Below are positions 25,881 to 33,840 of a DNA stretch of 64,000 nucleotides, one piece after another. The position numbers and the translations under genes are program-made. The notes beneath the pieces are model-generated. The model did not search any database. It worked only from the letters and a program-made list of their open reading frames with translations, and was not told the origin of the DNA. The stretch is from Actinomycetaceae bacterium (GTDB lineage: Bacteria > Actinomycetota > Actinomycetes > Actinomycetales > Actinomycetaceae), in assembly GCA_028724265.1 (NCBI GenBank), contig JAQYDG010000008.1, positions 116,161 to 180,160 of the forward strand, read 5' to 3'. Positions within the stretch are counted from its first letter, which is position 1. Each line of letters opens with the position of its first letter.

Positions 25881-26717
25881 ATGACTGATCCCGTTGACGC
25901 CTCCCACACGCATGCGGCGAGGAGCGCCTCGCCGCTGCCGGTTGCCGTCGTCATCCCAGCGAAAGATGAGTCAGCCAGGATAGCTGAAACCGTCGCCAGC
26001 GCGTGGCAGATCCCAGGCGTCACCCTCGTTGTTGTGGTGGACGACGGCTCCACTGATGCGACGGCGGATCGAGCCAGCAAAGCCGGGGCGCGCGTCGTTT
26101 CGCACTCCCGAAATTTCGGCAAGGCGACGGCGATGGCAACAGGTGCGCAGGAAGTGATGCGCATCGAAACGTATAGCAGCAGGAACCGAGGCACGCACAT
26201 TTTAATGTTCCTCGATGCTGATCTTGGGCAAACGGCACGGGCAGCAGCACCCCTGATCGATCCTGTGGCAGCGGGCGACGCTGATTTCACCATCGCCGTC
26301 CTTCCGCCTCAACAGGGCGCGGCAGGGCACGGTAGGGTGCTGCACGCGGCACGCCACGCAATAGAACGGACTACTGGCTTCCACGCTCTCGCCCCACTTT
26401 CAGGGCAACGCTGCATGACTCGCGCCGCCTTCGAAGCGGCTCTACCGTTTGCTGGAGGCTGGGGCGTTGAAGTCGGCATGACGATCGACCTGCTCGTCAA
26501 GGGTTTTACTGTTCAAGAAGTACTGTGCGACCTGACGCATCGTCCGTCTGGGCGCGATATGGCAGGTCAAGTTCACCGCGCGCGCCAGTTGCGTGACGTG
26601 TTGCGTGCCGTGGCTGTTCGACGCGCCAGACACGTCACCGTTCATGCACGCAACAGATCTGGGATGCCCAGCCTGCCCTATCAGCCGTATAAAGCTACGC
26701 GGTCACATGCGCAGTAG
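25881..26717 (+). CDS. Glycosyltransferase family 2
   Basis: Inverting GT-A transferase of 278 residues, cytosolic or membrane-associated. After a 17-residue polar lead, VAVVIPAKDESARIAETV starts the nucleotide-binding fold; VVVVDDGSTDAT follows, then the metal-binding FLDADLG near 113-119 and the QRCMTRAAFEAALPF region. The resemblance is to actinobacterial glucosyl-3-phosphoglycerate-synthase or dolichyl-phosphate-sugar type GT2 enzymes, but the substrate is not determined. The start is leaderless (TAAGAT, 7 nt). The last 37 nt overlap the convergent membrane protein gene. Confidence 0.85.
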   Translation: MTDPVDASHTHAARSASPLPVAVVIPAKDESARIAETVASAWQIPGVTLVVVVDDGSTDATADRASKAGARVVSHSRNFGKATAMATGAQEVMRIETYSSRNRGTHILMFLDADLGQTARAAAPLIDPVAAGDADFTIAVLPPQQGAAGHGRVLHAARHAIERTTGFHALAPLSGQRCMTRAAFEAALPFAGGWGVEVGMTIDLLVKGFTVQEVLCDLTHRPSGRDMAGQVHRARQLRDVLRAVAVRRARHVTVHARNRSGMPSLPYQPYKATRSHAQ

Positions 26718-29284
26718 CCCAATGCCCACAACGGCAGCGCCACCACAAGCCCGAAAAGTACAATCGCGATGCCGGAATCATTCGTCATGCCTGCAACAAG
26801 CAGCAAGGTAAGCACCGGAATGCATGTGTAGCGCGCAAGCGTATTTTTGCGAAATACAAGCGCTCCGCTGCGGGAAACATGCCTACCTGGCAGTGCCGCG
26901 CGCTTGCGCCTCCGCGATGTCCACAGGAACGCCAGGGCACACACCATGACGAAGAAAACCGCCAGAACGCACCACCACGGCGCACCAAAGCCGATACTCG
27001 AAAGTTTAGTGGCGACAAGGGACCCTGCATTACCATCGAAAACGCTCTGCACAAAATTACCTAAATGTGTCCGTTCGGCAGCAGGCCGCGCATAGTCGAG
27101 AACAGCAAACAACATCGTCACAAGGAGGCCAGCACACAGAGAACCAACCAGCCGCAGCCACGTAATAGATTTGCCCGCAATCGTGACAGCCAGCAGAGAG
27201 AAACCAACAGTCAACGCTGTGGGACCACCAAAATCTGCACCAAAGCTTGGACTTCCATCAGCCACAACAGCCACAGCGCCGAAAACGGCCACAACGATCA
27301 GCGCCCATTTATTCGAGCCCGTGTGCGATCTGGCGCGAACACTTTGAGCAACAGCCGCTGTAACAATCAGCATGCTGACGGAGAAAAGCACAAACAGCGG
27401 GTTTGAAAAGCCATAGAAACGCGCACCCGTCTGCGGCCATGCCAAGTAATCAGCAGACACCACCGATGCGTGCGGGAACCATCGCGCGACGGCACACGTC
27501 ACCACTACTGACAATGCGCCAATACCAGCGATCACTGCTGCGGAGAAGGAACCGCGGGTACGAAGAGGGCGCCACAGAGCCACACCCGCACAGATAGCGG
27601 CAAGAATAACGACGCCGCCCGCCCAGGCCGCATAAGGTGAGCGAGAGTTCCACCACGGAAATACATTTATCAACAAGAGCGCAGCTGGCAGAGCTGCAAA
27701 CCACGCGAGAAATCCGACCCATATCCTCGTTGATATCAGCGCGTGCGCACCGGCCACTGTGCCGCCTGAACTCAGACGCGCCCCATAATCGCTCTGGCGT
27801 TTATCATCATTTTGACCTCCATCGCCTCGACCGTCCGCCTGGCCTCGATCATCCGCCTGGCCTCGATCGCCTCCGTCGCCTCGATTAGCTTCATGACGCC
27901 AAATAGAAAAGCAGCCAATACCAATAACGACCAATCCCACCGCGAACACAACCCATGTGGGCGCAAGCATCACGCGAAGATATTCACTGCGTACAAATTG
28001 GCTCTTCACATATGCCACTCCGGAGTGGGACGCATAGAACCTGCCGATTGCTCCACCGTGCGCCGGAACAGCGCGAAGTGGAGCGCCGACAACAGGCACT
28101 TCAGCGCGGTTCCCGATGGCGTCGGGGGCAAGCCATTCGAGGAGCGTTGCACTCACGTCAGTAAGCTGTATCAGCCCATCTCGCTTTTCAAGTGGGGAAA
28201 AAACCAACCCGTCGCTGGCCACACGCAGTGCGGGATCACGCTGACCCAGTGTCGCCGTCATACGAGGCCCTGCCACAGCGAAATATCCAAACTGAGCAGC
28301 TGACGCATGAGCATCACCAGTGTTAACAGCAAGAATGGTCGCGTTCGGCATTCGGTGACGAACTGAGCGCAGATTTTCACCAAAACGCGCGTCGAGGGCG
28401 CGAAGATCCGCGCGCGCCGCCTCCGATAACTGAGGAGTGAGGACGAAGGCACTCTTGAGCCTCGCCATGAACCCGCCAGATTCCACCTGATCCGAGCTTT
28501 GATGATTCGATCCCTGAGCAGCCCCGGTCTGCTCGGCCAATGCCCGAGCCTTCTGCGCGGCCTGTCCAGTCTGTTTGAACTCGTCCTTTTGTATCGCAGC
28601 ATCTTGTACCACGCCGCCCAGATCAATGATGCTCAGCGCGGGAGATTCAGTGCCCGGTGTGGAATTCAGCTTCGATCCGTTCGGCAGAGTCATCGCAAGC
28701 TGAGCCCCAGCGCCCTGCACGTCCACCGAAATATGTGCATGCTTGAATACCGAGGCAAGCAGACCCAGATTCGGCGAAGACGCGCCACTATTGTTCGCGT
28801 TAGCACCCGCACTCTGCTCGGCAGTGGTTGACGAAACCTCGTCACCCTCGGTCGGTGATAGCCCAACGATGGAGCACTCGTTCCCAACAGTCGATCGCTT
28901 CCCTGCGCCGAGGGTGAGCCAGCCGTCAGCCGCGCATGAGACCTGTCGTGAGGAGTAATTCACTACATTGGCCACATACCCCGTGTGGGCAAACGCCCAG
29001 AGGTTCGGCGTGTCCTGGGGGTTCACGCTCCCCCACGTCACACCGGAAAAACCGAGAAGAACAACCGGCGATCCATGCTTCGTATCTGCAGACTTATCTA
29101 CAGACTGAACATCTTCGAGCGCAGACGCGGCTACATATTCGGTACCCCTAGGTTCATGATCCACACGTTCAGCAGCCACACTGCTGCCTCCGATCGTGAC
29201 GCCCGCAATACCAGCCAGAATGCCCGCCACTACAACAAAGCGCCAGGCAAAGCAGCGCCGGAGGCCATGCCAGGCAGGCAGCAT
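26681..29284 (-). CDS. Membrane protein with extracytoplasmic phosphatase-superfamily-like domain
   Basis: A 867-residue protein. A signal-anchor near 15-35 is followed by a ~400-residue outside domain, then about 10 helices in the C-terminal half. The outside domain contains VVLLGFSGVTWGSVNP, TPNLWAFA and the motif C-A-A-D-G-W-L-T-L-G-A-G, which recall actinobacterial alkaline-phosphatase-like secreted proteins (a metal/nucleophile core plus TPNL); biochemical function is unknown. A cytosolic Asp/Gly/Arg-rich repeat (GDGGDRGQADDRGQ) sits between the first helices. ATG 29284 overlaps the lipid-kinase stop as TGATG (GTG 29287 is an alternative), so translation is coupled. An enzyme acting on a lipid or polymer phosphate is inference. 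Confidence 0.65.
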   Translation of the reverse strand: MLPAWHGLRRCFAWRFVVVAGILAGIAGVTIGGSSVAAERVDHEPRGTEYVAASALEDVQSVDKSADTKHGSPVVLLGFSGVTWGSVNPQDTPNLWAFAHTGYVANVVNYSSRQVSCAADGWLTLGAGKRSTVGNECSIVGLSPTEGDEVSSTTAEQSAGANANNSGASSPNLGLLASVFKHAHISVDVQGAGAQLAMTLPNGSKLNSTPGTESPALSIIDLGGVVQDAAIQKDEFKQTGQAAQKARALAEQTGAAQGSNHQSSDQVESGGFMARLKSAFVLTPQLSEAARADLRALDARFGENLRSVRHRMPNATILAVNTGDAHASAAQFGYFAVAGPRMTATLGQRDPALRVASDGLVFSPLEKRDGLIQLTDVSATLLEWLAPDAIGNRAEVPVVGAPLRAVPAHGGAIGRFYASHSGVAYVKSQFVRSEYLRVMLAPTWVVFAVGLVVIGIGCFSIWRHEANRGDGGDRGQADDRGQADGRGDGGQNDDKRQSDYGARLSSGGTVAGAHALISTRIWVGFLAWFAALPAALLLINVFPWWNSRSPYAAWAGGVVILAAICAGVALWRPLRTRGSFSAAVIAGIGALSVVVTCAVARWFPHASVVSADYLAWPQTGARFYGFSNPLFVLFSVSMLIVTAAVAQSVRARSHTGSNKWALIVVAVFGAVAVVADGSPSFGADFGGPTALTVGFSLLAVTIAGKSITWLRLVGSLCAGLLVTMLFAVLDYARPAAERTHLGNFVQSVFDGNAGSLVATKLSSIGFGAPWWCVLAVFFVMVCALAFLWTSRRRKRAALPGRHVSRSGALVFRKNTLARYTCIPVLTLLLVAGMTNDSGIAIVLFGLVVALPLWALGYCACDRVALYG

Positions 29285-30609
29285 CACGGCACCCTCACCG
29301 CTAACGCGCCGGGTTTCAACGACACATCCAGCGCCTGCGCCCTCCCAAGAACATCCCCATCGACCTCAACGAGTTCTTGCCCAGCCATTTCCAAATGTAA
29401 CGCTCGGGCACGCCGAAACTGCACAGAACTAGCTGCCGATTTCACGCCCGCCCGCGCAGACCTCACTCCAGCGCGGATACCGATCGACTGAAGGCCAATC
29501 TTGTTCGCCAAGTCCGCCCACCCAAGGATCCCACGAGCCGGATTCAGGAACGTCACGTCCAGCCAGCCGTCGTCAATCTGAGCGTCAGGAGCAAGGGTGA
29601 CCCCACCGATCAGTGCACCACAGTTCGCAAACATGATTGACCGAGCCGACACGTGGATGCCGTCACGAAATCGGGGATTGGCAAGGCTTTCTGTGCCTGC
29701 CGTTGTAATGCGCGCATGGATCTTGTGCTGTGCCAAGTTCTTTGCGCCGGCTGCGACATACGCCATCCATCCCACACTCGATTTCAGATCCGAATCAGTG
29801 TCGTTCATGATACTGGCATCAAAGCCTGTTCCAGCAATCACAACGAACGGCTCTTCCCCTTCAAACACGGGTTCAAAGGCCTCGAGTGCGCTACCAGCTT
29901 CAGCACCACCCGCGTTGTGACGATCCGCGCCAGCGCGCCCACGCCCATCATGATCAGCCACCTCGATCGGCGGCAGACGGCGTTGCGCGGACGCAACATA
30001 CCCCACATCGATATGACGAATAGAGCCGGTGAGCGCAACCGCCAGCGCGTCTAGTGGTCTGCCGAGTGGAATACCTATATTGCGTGCCAGAAGATTCCCA
30101 GTTCCAAGGGGCAGAATGCCGAGCGGAACGCCACTGCCGGCCAACGCCCCAGCCACACTCCGAACAGTCCCGTCACCGCCCGCAGCAATAACCACACCCG
30201 CACCATGCTCCAACGCCACGCGAGTCTGCGACACGCCAGGATCGTCTTCCGAGGTTTCGATCCACAGCGGTTCACGAAAACCGGCGAACGCCGCAGCTTC
30301 GCGCGCCATCGCTTTGAGCGCAGGCAGATTCTCAACCTTGGTGGGATTGAAAACGATAGCAGGCAATTCGGGGCGAGCAGTGTAGTCACGGGACACTGCA
30401 GACTCCTCGGCTACCTCAGGCTGCCCGCTTGCCCCCGAATGCGCATCAGATTCCTCAGCGAGGCTGGCCGACGACGACACTGACGTACGTTGGAGCTGGG
30501 AAGCCTCGTCATTCCCCGAACGCCCAGTGCGCAGCAGGAGAATGATCACGAAAATCAGGGAGATTGCGGCACACACACATGCGGCAACCGAGAGGATCTC
30601 TGGTGTCAT
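29284..30609 (-). CDS. Diacylglycerol-kinase-like lipid kinase with N-terminal membrane anchor
   Basis: Phosphorylates a lipid such as diacylglycerol, sphingoid base or a related acceptor. The DagK catalytic domain is visible from PAIVFNPTKV near residue 83, with the ATP loop GGDGT at 144-148 and PLGTGNLLARNIG near 167-179. Residues 6-28 are a hydrophobic helix, followed by a 50-residue Ser/Glu-rich linker, which is an unusual addition. ATG 30609 is preceded by TACAGT at 6 nt, so it is probably leaderless. It is translationally coupled to the membrane protein at 26681-29284. The neighbouring GT2 and phosphatase-like genes suggest a lipid or polymer modification module. Confidence 0.88.
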   Translation of the reverse strand: MTPEILSVAACVCAAISLIFVIILLLRTGRSGNDEASQLQRTSVSSSASLAEESDAHSGASGQPEVAEESAVSRDYTARPELPAIVFNPTKVENLPALKAMAREAAAFAGFREPLWIETSEDDPGVSQTRVALEHGAGVVIAAGGDGTVRSVAGALAGSGVPLGILPLGTGNLLARNIGIPLGRPLDALAVALTGSIRHIDVGYVASAQRRLPPIEVADHDGRGRAGADRHNAGGAEAGSALEAFEPVFEGEEPFVVIAGTGFDASIMNDTDSDLKSSVGWMAYVAAGAKNLAQHKIHARITTAGTESLANPRFRDGIHVSARSIMFANCGALIGGVTLAPDAQIDDGWLDVTFLNPARGILGWADLANKIGLQSIGIRAGVRSARAGVKSAASSVQFRRARALHLEMAGQELVEVDGDVLGRAQALDVSLKPGALAVRVP

Positions 30610-30615
30610 AGTGCC

Positions 30616-30621
30616 ACTGTA
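30616..30621 (-). promoter_or_regulatory. -10 hexamer TACAGT, leaderless start of the lipid kinase
   Basis: On the minus strand TACAGT, 6 nt, then ATG 30609, with no Shine-Dalgarno. Confidence 0.55.
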
Positions 30622-30797
30622 CGCGATGTGCACTGCGTGTGTACCGCGCGGCCACGATGCATTCGACCCGCACAGTCAGCATCAGCGCCGCACACATCAC
30701 ACTTTCAGGCTTGCCGAATATCAGCAAGATGCCTATACTTGATTACCGTCGTTCAAGCTGAAAGGTGACGAGATATTCACCTGGATGCTGAGCACAT

Positions 30798-30870
30798 GCG
30801 CTCGTGGCTCAATGGATAGAGCATCTGACTACGGATCAGAAGGTTGGGGGTTCGAGTCCCTTCGGGCGCA
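30798..30870 (+). tRNA. tRNA-Arg(ACG)
   Basis: A 73-nt cloverleaf with acceptor GCGCTCG/CGGGCGC (T-G pair), D-arm GGCTCAATGGATAGAGC, anticodon stem TCTGA/TCAGA and loop CTACGGA, anticodon ACG at 30831-30833, and T-loop TTCGAGT. CCA is not encoded. A34 is the target of TadA (20995-21504). Confidence 0.96.
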
Positions 30871-30875
30871 CGCAG

Positions 30876-30915
30876 GCTCCGCCTCGGTGATTCGCTCCCG
30901 GTGCGGAGCTTTTTT
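30876..30915 (+). terminator. Rho-independent terminator of tRNA-Arg
   Basis: GCTCCGC (30876-30882) pairs with GCGGAGC (30903-30909), followed by six T (30910-30915). Confidence 0.85.
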
Positions 30916-31099
30916 ACGTATTTTACGTGGATTTTCCCTGATGCGTGCAGGTATACGCCGCATCGGCCACACCATCCCTTTTTCCGCGCCGCTATCGAGC
31001 CACACCACACAATTAGCCGCTAGACCGTCCGTTATCAGCTAGACCGTTCGGCTGAATAGCCAGAGCGAAGCCAGCCGGATCGAGGCGAGCCAGCCGGAA

Positions 31100-31873
31100 C
31101 TATTCAGAAGCCGAGCCGGAGGCCAAAAAGGCCAGCGTCTCTTCAACAGATACTTCGCCAGCAAGCGCATCCAGTTGCGTATTCTCGAAACGAGCCCACG
31201 TTGCTGCAGAACCGACACGAGATGCCCCAAGCGTCACGTTCCGAGCAGCACTGCCGTCTGCGGCGAGGATCATGGGGCGCCCAGCACGGCTGCGAACACG
31301 GGCAAACACGTCTAAGGCACGCTGCGCTTCCTCATCCGTTGTGACGTGCACCTTCAGGGCTGGCACCACGCCGTGCACCTCCAACAGATCCTCCAACATC
31401 ACCTGAAGAACGTCAGGATCAAGCGGAGATTCAGAGTCCCTGGCGGAGAGCATCACAGTGAGACCCAGATCCAACGCAGAGTCCACCAAGGTCTGCATAT
31501 TCTTCTGTGAAAACTCGATGTCCACACCAATGCGGCTTCGATCCACGCCCAAACGCATCAGAGAGTCAAACAATCCCGCAAGCATGACGCTATACCGCCC
31601 TGGCATCAAATCCGCTTCCCCGCCGTTGGCAGCCGTGCGCAGCGTCAATAAAAGGGGATGAGGCAGTAGGTCAAGCGCCTGCGGGATCGCAGCCGCAACA
31701 TCATCCAAGGAAAGGGCGGCGTGGGTTGACACCCCGTAGTCCAGCCGCCACTCCAGCACATCTGCCCCAGCAGCAGAAGCCGCAGCAGACCGTTCGATCA
31801 AAGCGGAAGACGCAGTCTCGTACAGTGCCGTCACAACCGCAGAACCAGAATGGCCGGATGCCTGAAAAATCAT
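31100..31873 (-). CDS. aroD: Type I 3-dehydroquinate dehydratase family (AroD), active site altered
   Basis: Shikimate-pathway dehydratase fold, 257 residues, cytosolic. Family features are EWRLDY (Glu 41, Arg 43, Asp 45), LTLRT (Arg 79), the Schiff-base lysine in ALKVHV (Lys 174) and Arg 211. However, the catalytic histidine of the usual S-x-H-D-F motif is replaced: the aligned segment reads L-S-A-R-D-S (Arg 145), and the E-G-G of the arginine loop reads N-G-G. Activity is therefore uncertain. ATG 31873 follows AGGGGAGAGG. An imperfect inverted repeat (31048-31059 with 31100-31114), overlapping its stop, could form a terminator. It is monocistronic. Confidence 0.8.
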   Translation of the reverse strand: MIFQASGHSGSAVVTALYETASSALIERSAAASAAGADVLEWRLDYGVSTHAALSLDDVAAAIPQALDLLPHPLLLTLRTAANGGEADLMPGRYSVMLAGLFDSLMRLGVDRSRIGVDIEFSQKNMQTLVDSALDLGLTVMLSARDSESPLDPDVLQVMLEDLLEVHGVVPALKVHVTTDEEAQRALDVFARVRSRAGRPMILAADGSAARNVTLGASRVGSAATWARFENTQLDALAGEVSVEETLAFLASGSASE

Positions 31874-32232
31874 GCCTCTCCCCTTTCCTTGCGCCTCTTG
31901 CCTTTTCTCCCCTGTCTCGCCTTTCGCCGCGATAAACGCTCGTCATCGTGATGAACGCCCATCAGCATGATGAACGTTTTTTCCAACGATACTCTGCCCA
32001 CACAAACGAATCTGTGCTCCATGTTCCTCTGATGACGAACCTCTCCCGAATGCCGTAGAGTTCTGACGGAACTATGCTGTGGCCACAGCCTTCTATCGCG
32101 CCAGCGCACACCTGCATCACATTCCTGCACTGCACTTGCCGCCGCGCGCAACAGGCCGCGTCCCACAGTATTGATGTCTATCCGCGTCGCACGCGGGCAT
32201 GATGGGGCAGTTACCACTATTCGGGAGCATTC
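31874..32232. other. 359-bp region upstream of the 32233 gene
   Basis: Divergent promoters for aroD and the 532-residue protein must lie here. Two direct copies of a GATGAACG-containing unit (around 31946-31976) precede a T6 run, and AGTTC-TGACG-GAACT is a small dyad near 32059. None is a clear regulatory element, and no gene is seen. Confidence 0.4.
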
Positions 32233-33831
32233 GTGAACGTCCAACCGATCTATCAACTTGCCGTCACCGCTGAACAGATGCACGGATTCCTCGATCGGGG
32301 CATTGACCTGTGTGGCGGATTTGCGGTGGACGCGCAGGTTCTATCAGGGGTCACCGATTCACGCACGTTGCGCAGATTAATGCGCTTCACATTCACCGGA
32401 ACAAGCCTCGATACTGCACGAGCCCTCACTCAACCACTCTTCATGCTCACCATTCCAAGCACACCGTTCCTCTCAGTTCGTGCAGCCGTCGGGCCCCTGC
32501 AGGAGCACGCGGTGTTCGGTGGCATTATTTTTCCTCCACTCGACGCACGCGGCATCCTCCAGGCTCACGAACCGAAAGCGGTTCAGCCTTCTGCGCATGA
32601 CGAAAGCCGCACGCCGGGTGTGACGGTTCGCAGCCCGCTCTTGTGGATTCAACCGACACGCCTCCCCACAGGATCACAACTGTGGAAATTCTTTCCACAC
32701 CCAGCCGTGACGCCAGAACTCCTCGGAACATACACAGGGTTAGAGCACGGGTGGCGCACACCATCCGGAGACGAGCACGCAATCGTACCCTCGCCATTTA
32801 TCGGGCCAGTTGTGCGGCGCGAATGGGGAATCGTTCCCGTCGATGTGCATACTGACGACGATGGGAAACCCGTAGCCGTCACGATGGTTTCGCCTACGCC
32901 TCCCACAGAAGCTGGTTTCCATCAACTGCCCAACAAATTATGGGTAAAGCGCCTCACCATTGAGGATGAGCGCGATATTACCGAGATGCGAGCCATGGGA
33001 ACCTATCGCGGCATGCCCGTGCAGATCCTTCGCTCCGTGTTTTCAGACCCTGCACGAAGCAACCCCAACAAAAAAATGGGCAACACCAGTGCCGACGCCC
33101 AGGTTGCGTCCGAACGCACCGCTGATTCCTCGGCGCCTCAAGCACCCCAGTCGGCGGAGCCTCAGCCCGGGCAGCCACAGCTCAATCTGTCTCAGCACCT
33201 CCAGCCCGGGATTCTCGCCCATATCACGCCCATGATTGTCGATTCCGCCTACGCACAAGCCCTAGGTTTTCAGATCGCGGCACCGGGTTTGATGCAAGCA
33301 TTTGTTCCCTTTACCGATCTTGAAGGACGCTACGTTGACGTCGCCACCGCACGCTCGTGGGAGTTGCAAACAGCTGCCGCCGCCACCTCCACACCCAGCA
33401 AAGCACTCAATATGCACAATTCTGGGGATCTTGTGGCTGCCATACTGAAGATGCTGACTACCGTCATTCCACATCACTCACCCACGTGGCGCAGCATTTC
33501 TATTGACGTCCAGCTGGTAGGCGCAAGCATTGCCTATACCGGCGTCATTCAGTTTGATGACGAAACAACGCTCACCCTCAACCACATTCCCACTGCGGTA
33601 TTCCACTACCTTGCTCAGCTGAAAATCCTGATGTATCGCAAGGACTCAGGCACATTTTATGCTGCCCATTTTGACTTCCAGGCAGACGGCCAGGTGGAGG
33701 CTGCTTTGTACACGGATGAGGAGTCGCCGCTGTTGTCCCACGCGTCTGCCGATGCCTGGTACGCCGAATTGCGCCAATTTCCCCGCAATGAGGCGTCTAT
33801 CCCACTGTGGATGCGCACCGCTGCCCGGTAA
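32233..33831 (+). CDS. Uncharacterised 532-residue protein
   Basis: I do not recognise the N-terminal two thirds. It appears to be soluble, without signal peptide or helices, and has a Gln/Pro/Ala-rich linker near 285-320 (APQSAEPQPGQPQ). The last ~130 residues (from about 400) have a pattern like DUF600/YezG-type immunity proteins: MYRKDSGTFYAAHFDF, a W-Y-A-E-L segment and a final IPLWM. That resemblance is weak and from memory. GTG 32233 follows GGGAG. The stop codon is part of the -10 hexamer of the next gene, only 9 nt before its start, so the two are tightly packed but may be transcribed separately. Confidence 0.6.
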   Translation: MNVQPIYQLAVTAEQMHGFLDRGIDLCGGFAVDAQVLSGVTDSRTLRRLMRFTFTGTSLDTARALTQPLFMLTIPSTPFLSVRAAVGPLQEHAVFGGIIFPPLDARGILQAHEPKAVQPSAHDESRTPGVTVRSPLLWIQPTRLPTGSQLWKFFPHPAVTPELLGTYTGLEHGWRTPSGDEHAIVPSPFIGPVVRREWGIVPVDVHTDDDGKPVAVTMVSPTPPTEAGFHQLPNKLWVKRLTIEDERDITEMRAMGTYRGMPVQILRSVFSDPARSNPNKKMGNTSADAQVASERTADSSAPQAPQSAEPQPGQPQLNLSQHLQPGILAHITPMIVDSAYAQALGFQIAAPGLMQAFVPFTDLEGRYVDVATARSWELQTAAAATSTPSKALNMHNSGDLVAAILKMLTTVIPHHSPTWRSISIDVQLVGASIAYTGVIQFDDETTLTLNHIPTAVFHYLAQLKILMYRKDSGTFYAAHFDFQADGQVEAALYTDEESPLLSHASADAWYAELRQFPRNEASIPLWMRTAAR

Positions 33832-33834
33832 GAT
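33829..33834 (+). promoter_or_regulatory. -10 hexamer TAAGAT overlapping a stop codon
   Basis: TAAGAT, the best -10 match in the window, contains the TAA stop of the 32233 gene and ends 6 nt before ATG 33841, which has no Shine-Dalgarno. Confidence 0.6.
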
Positions 33835-33840
33835 TGCACC

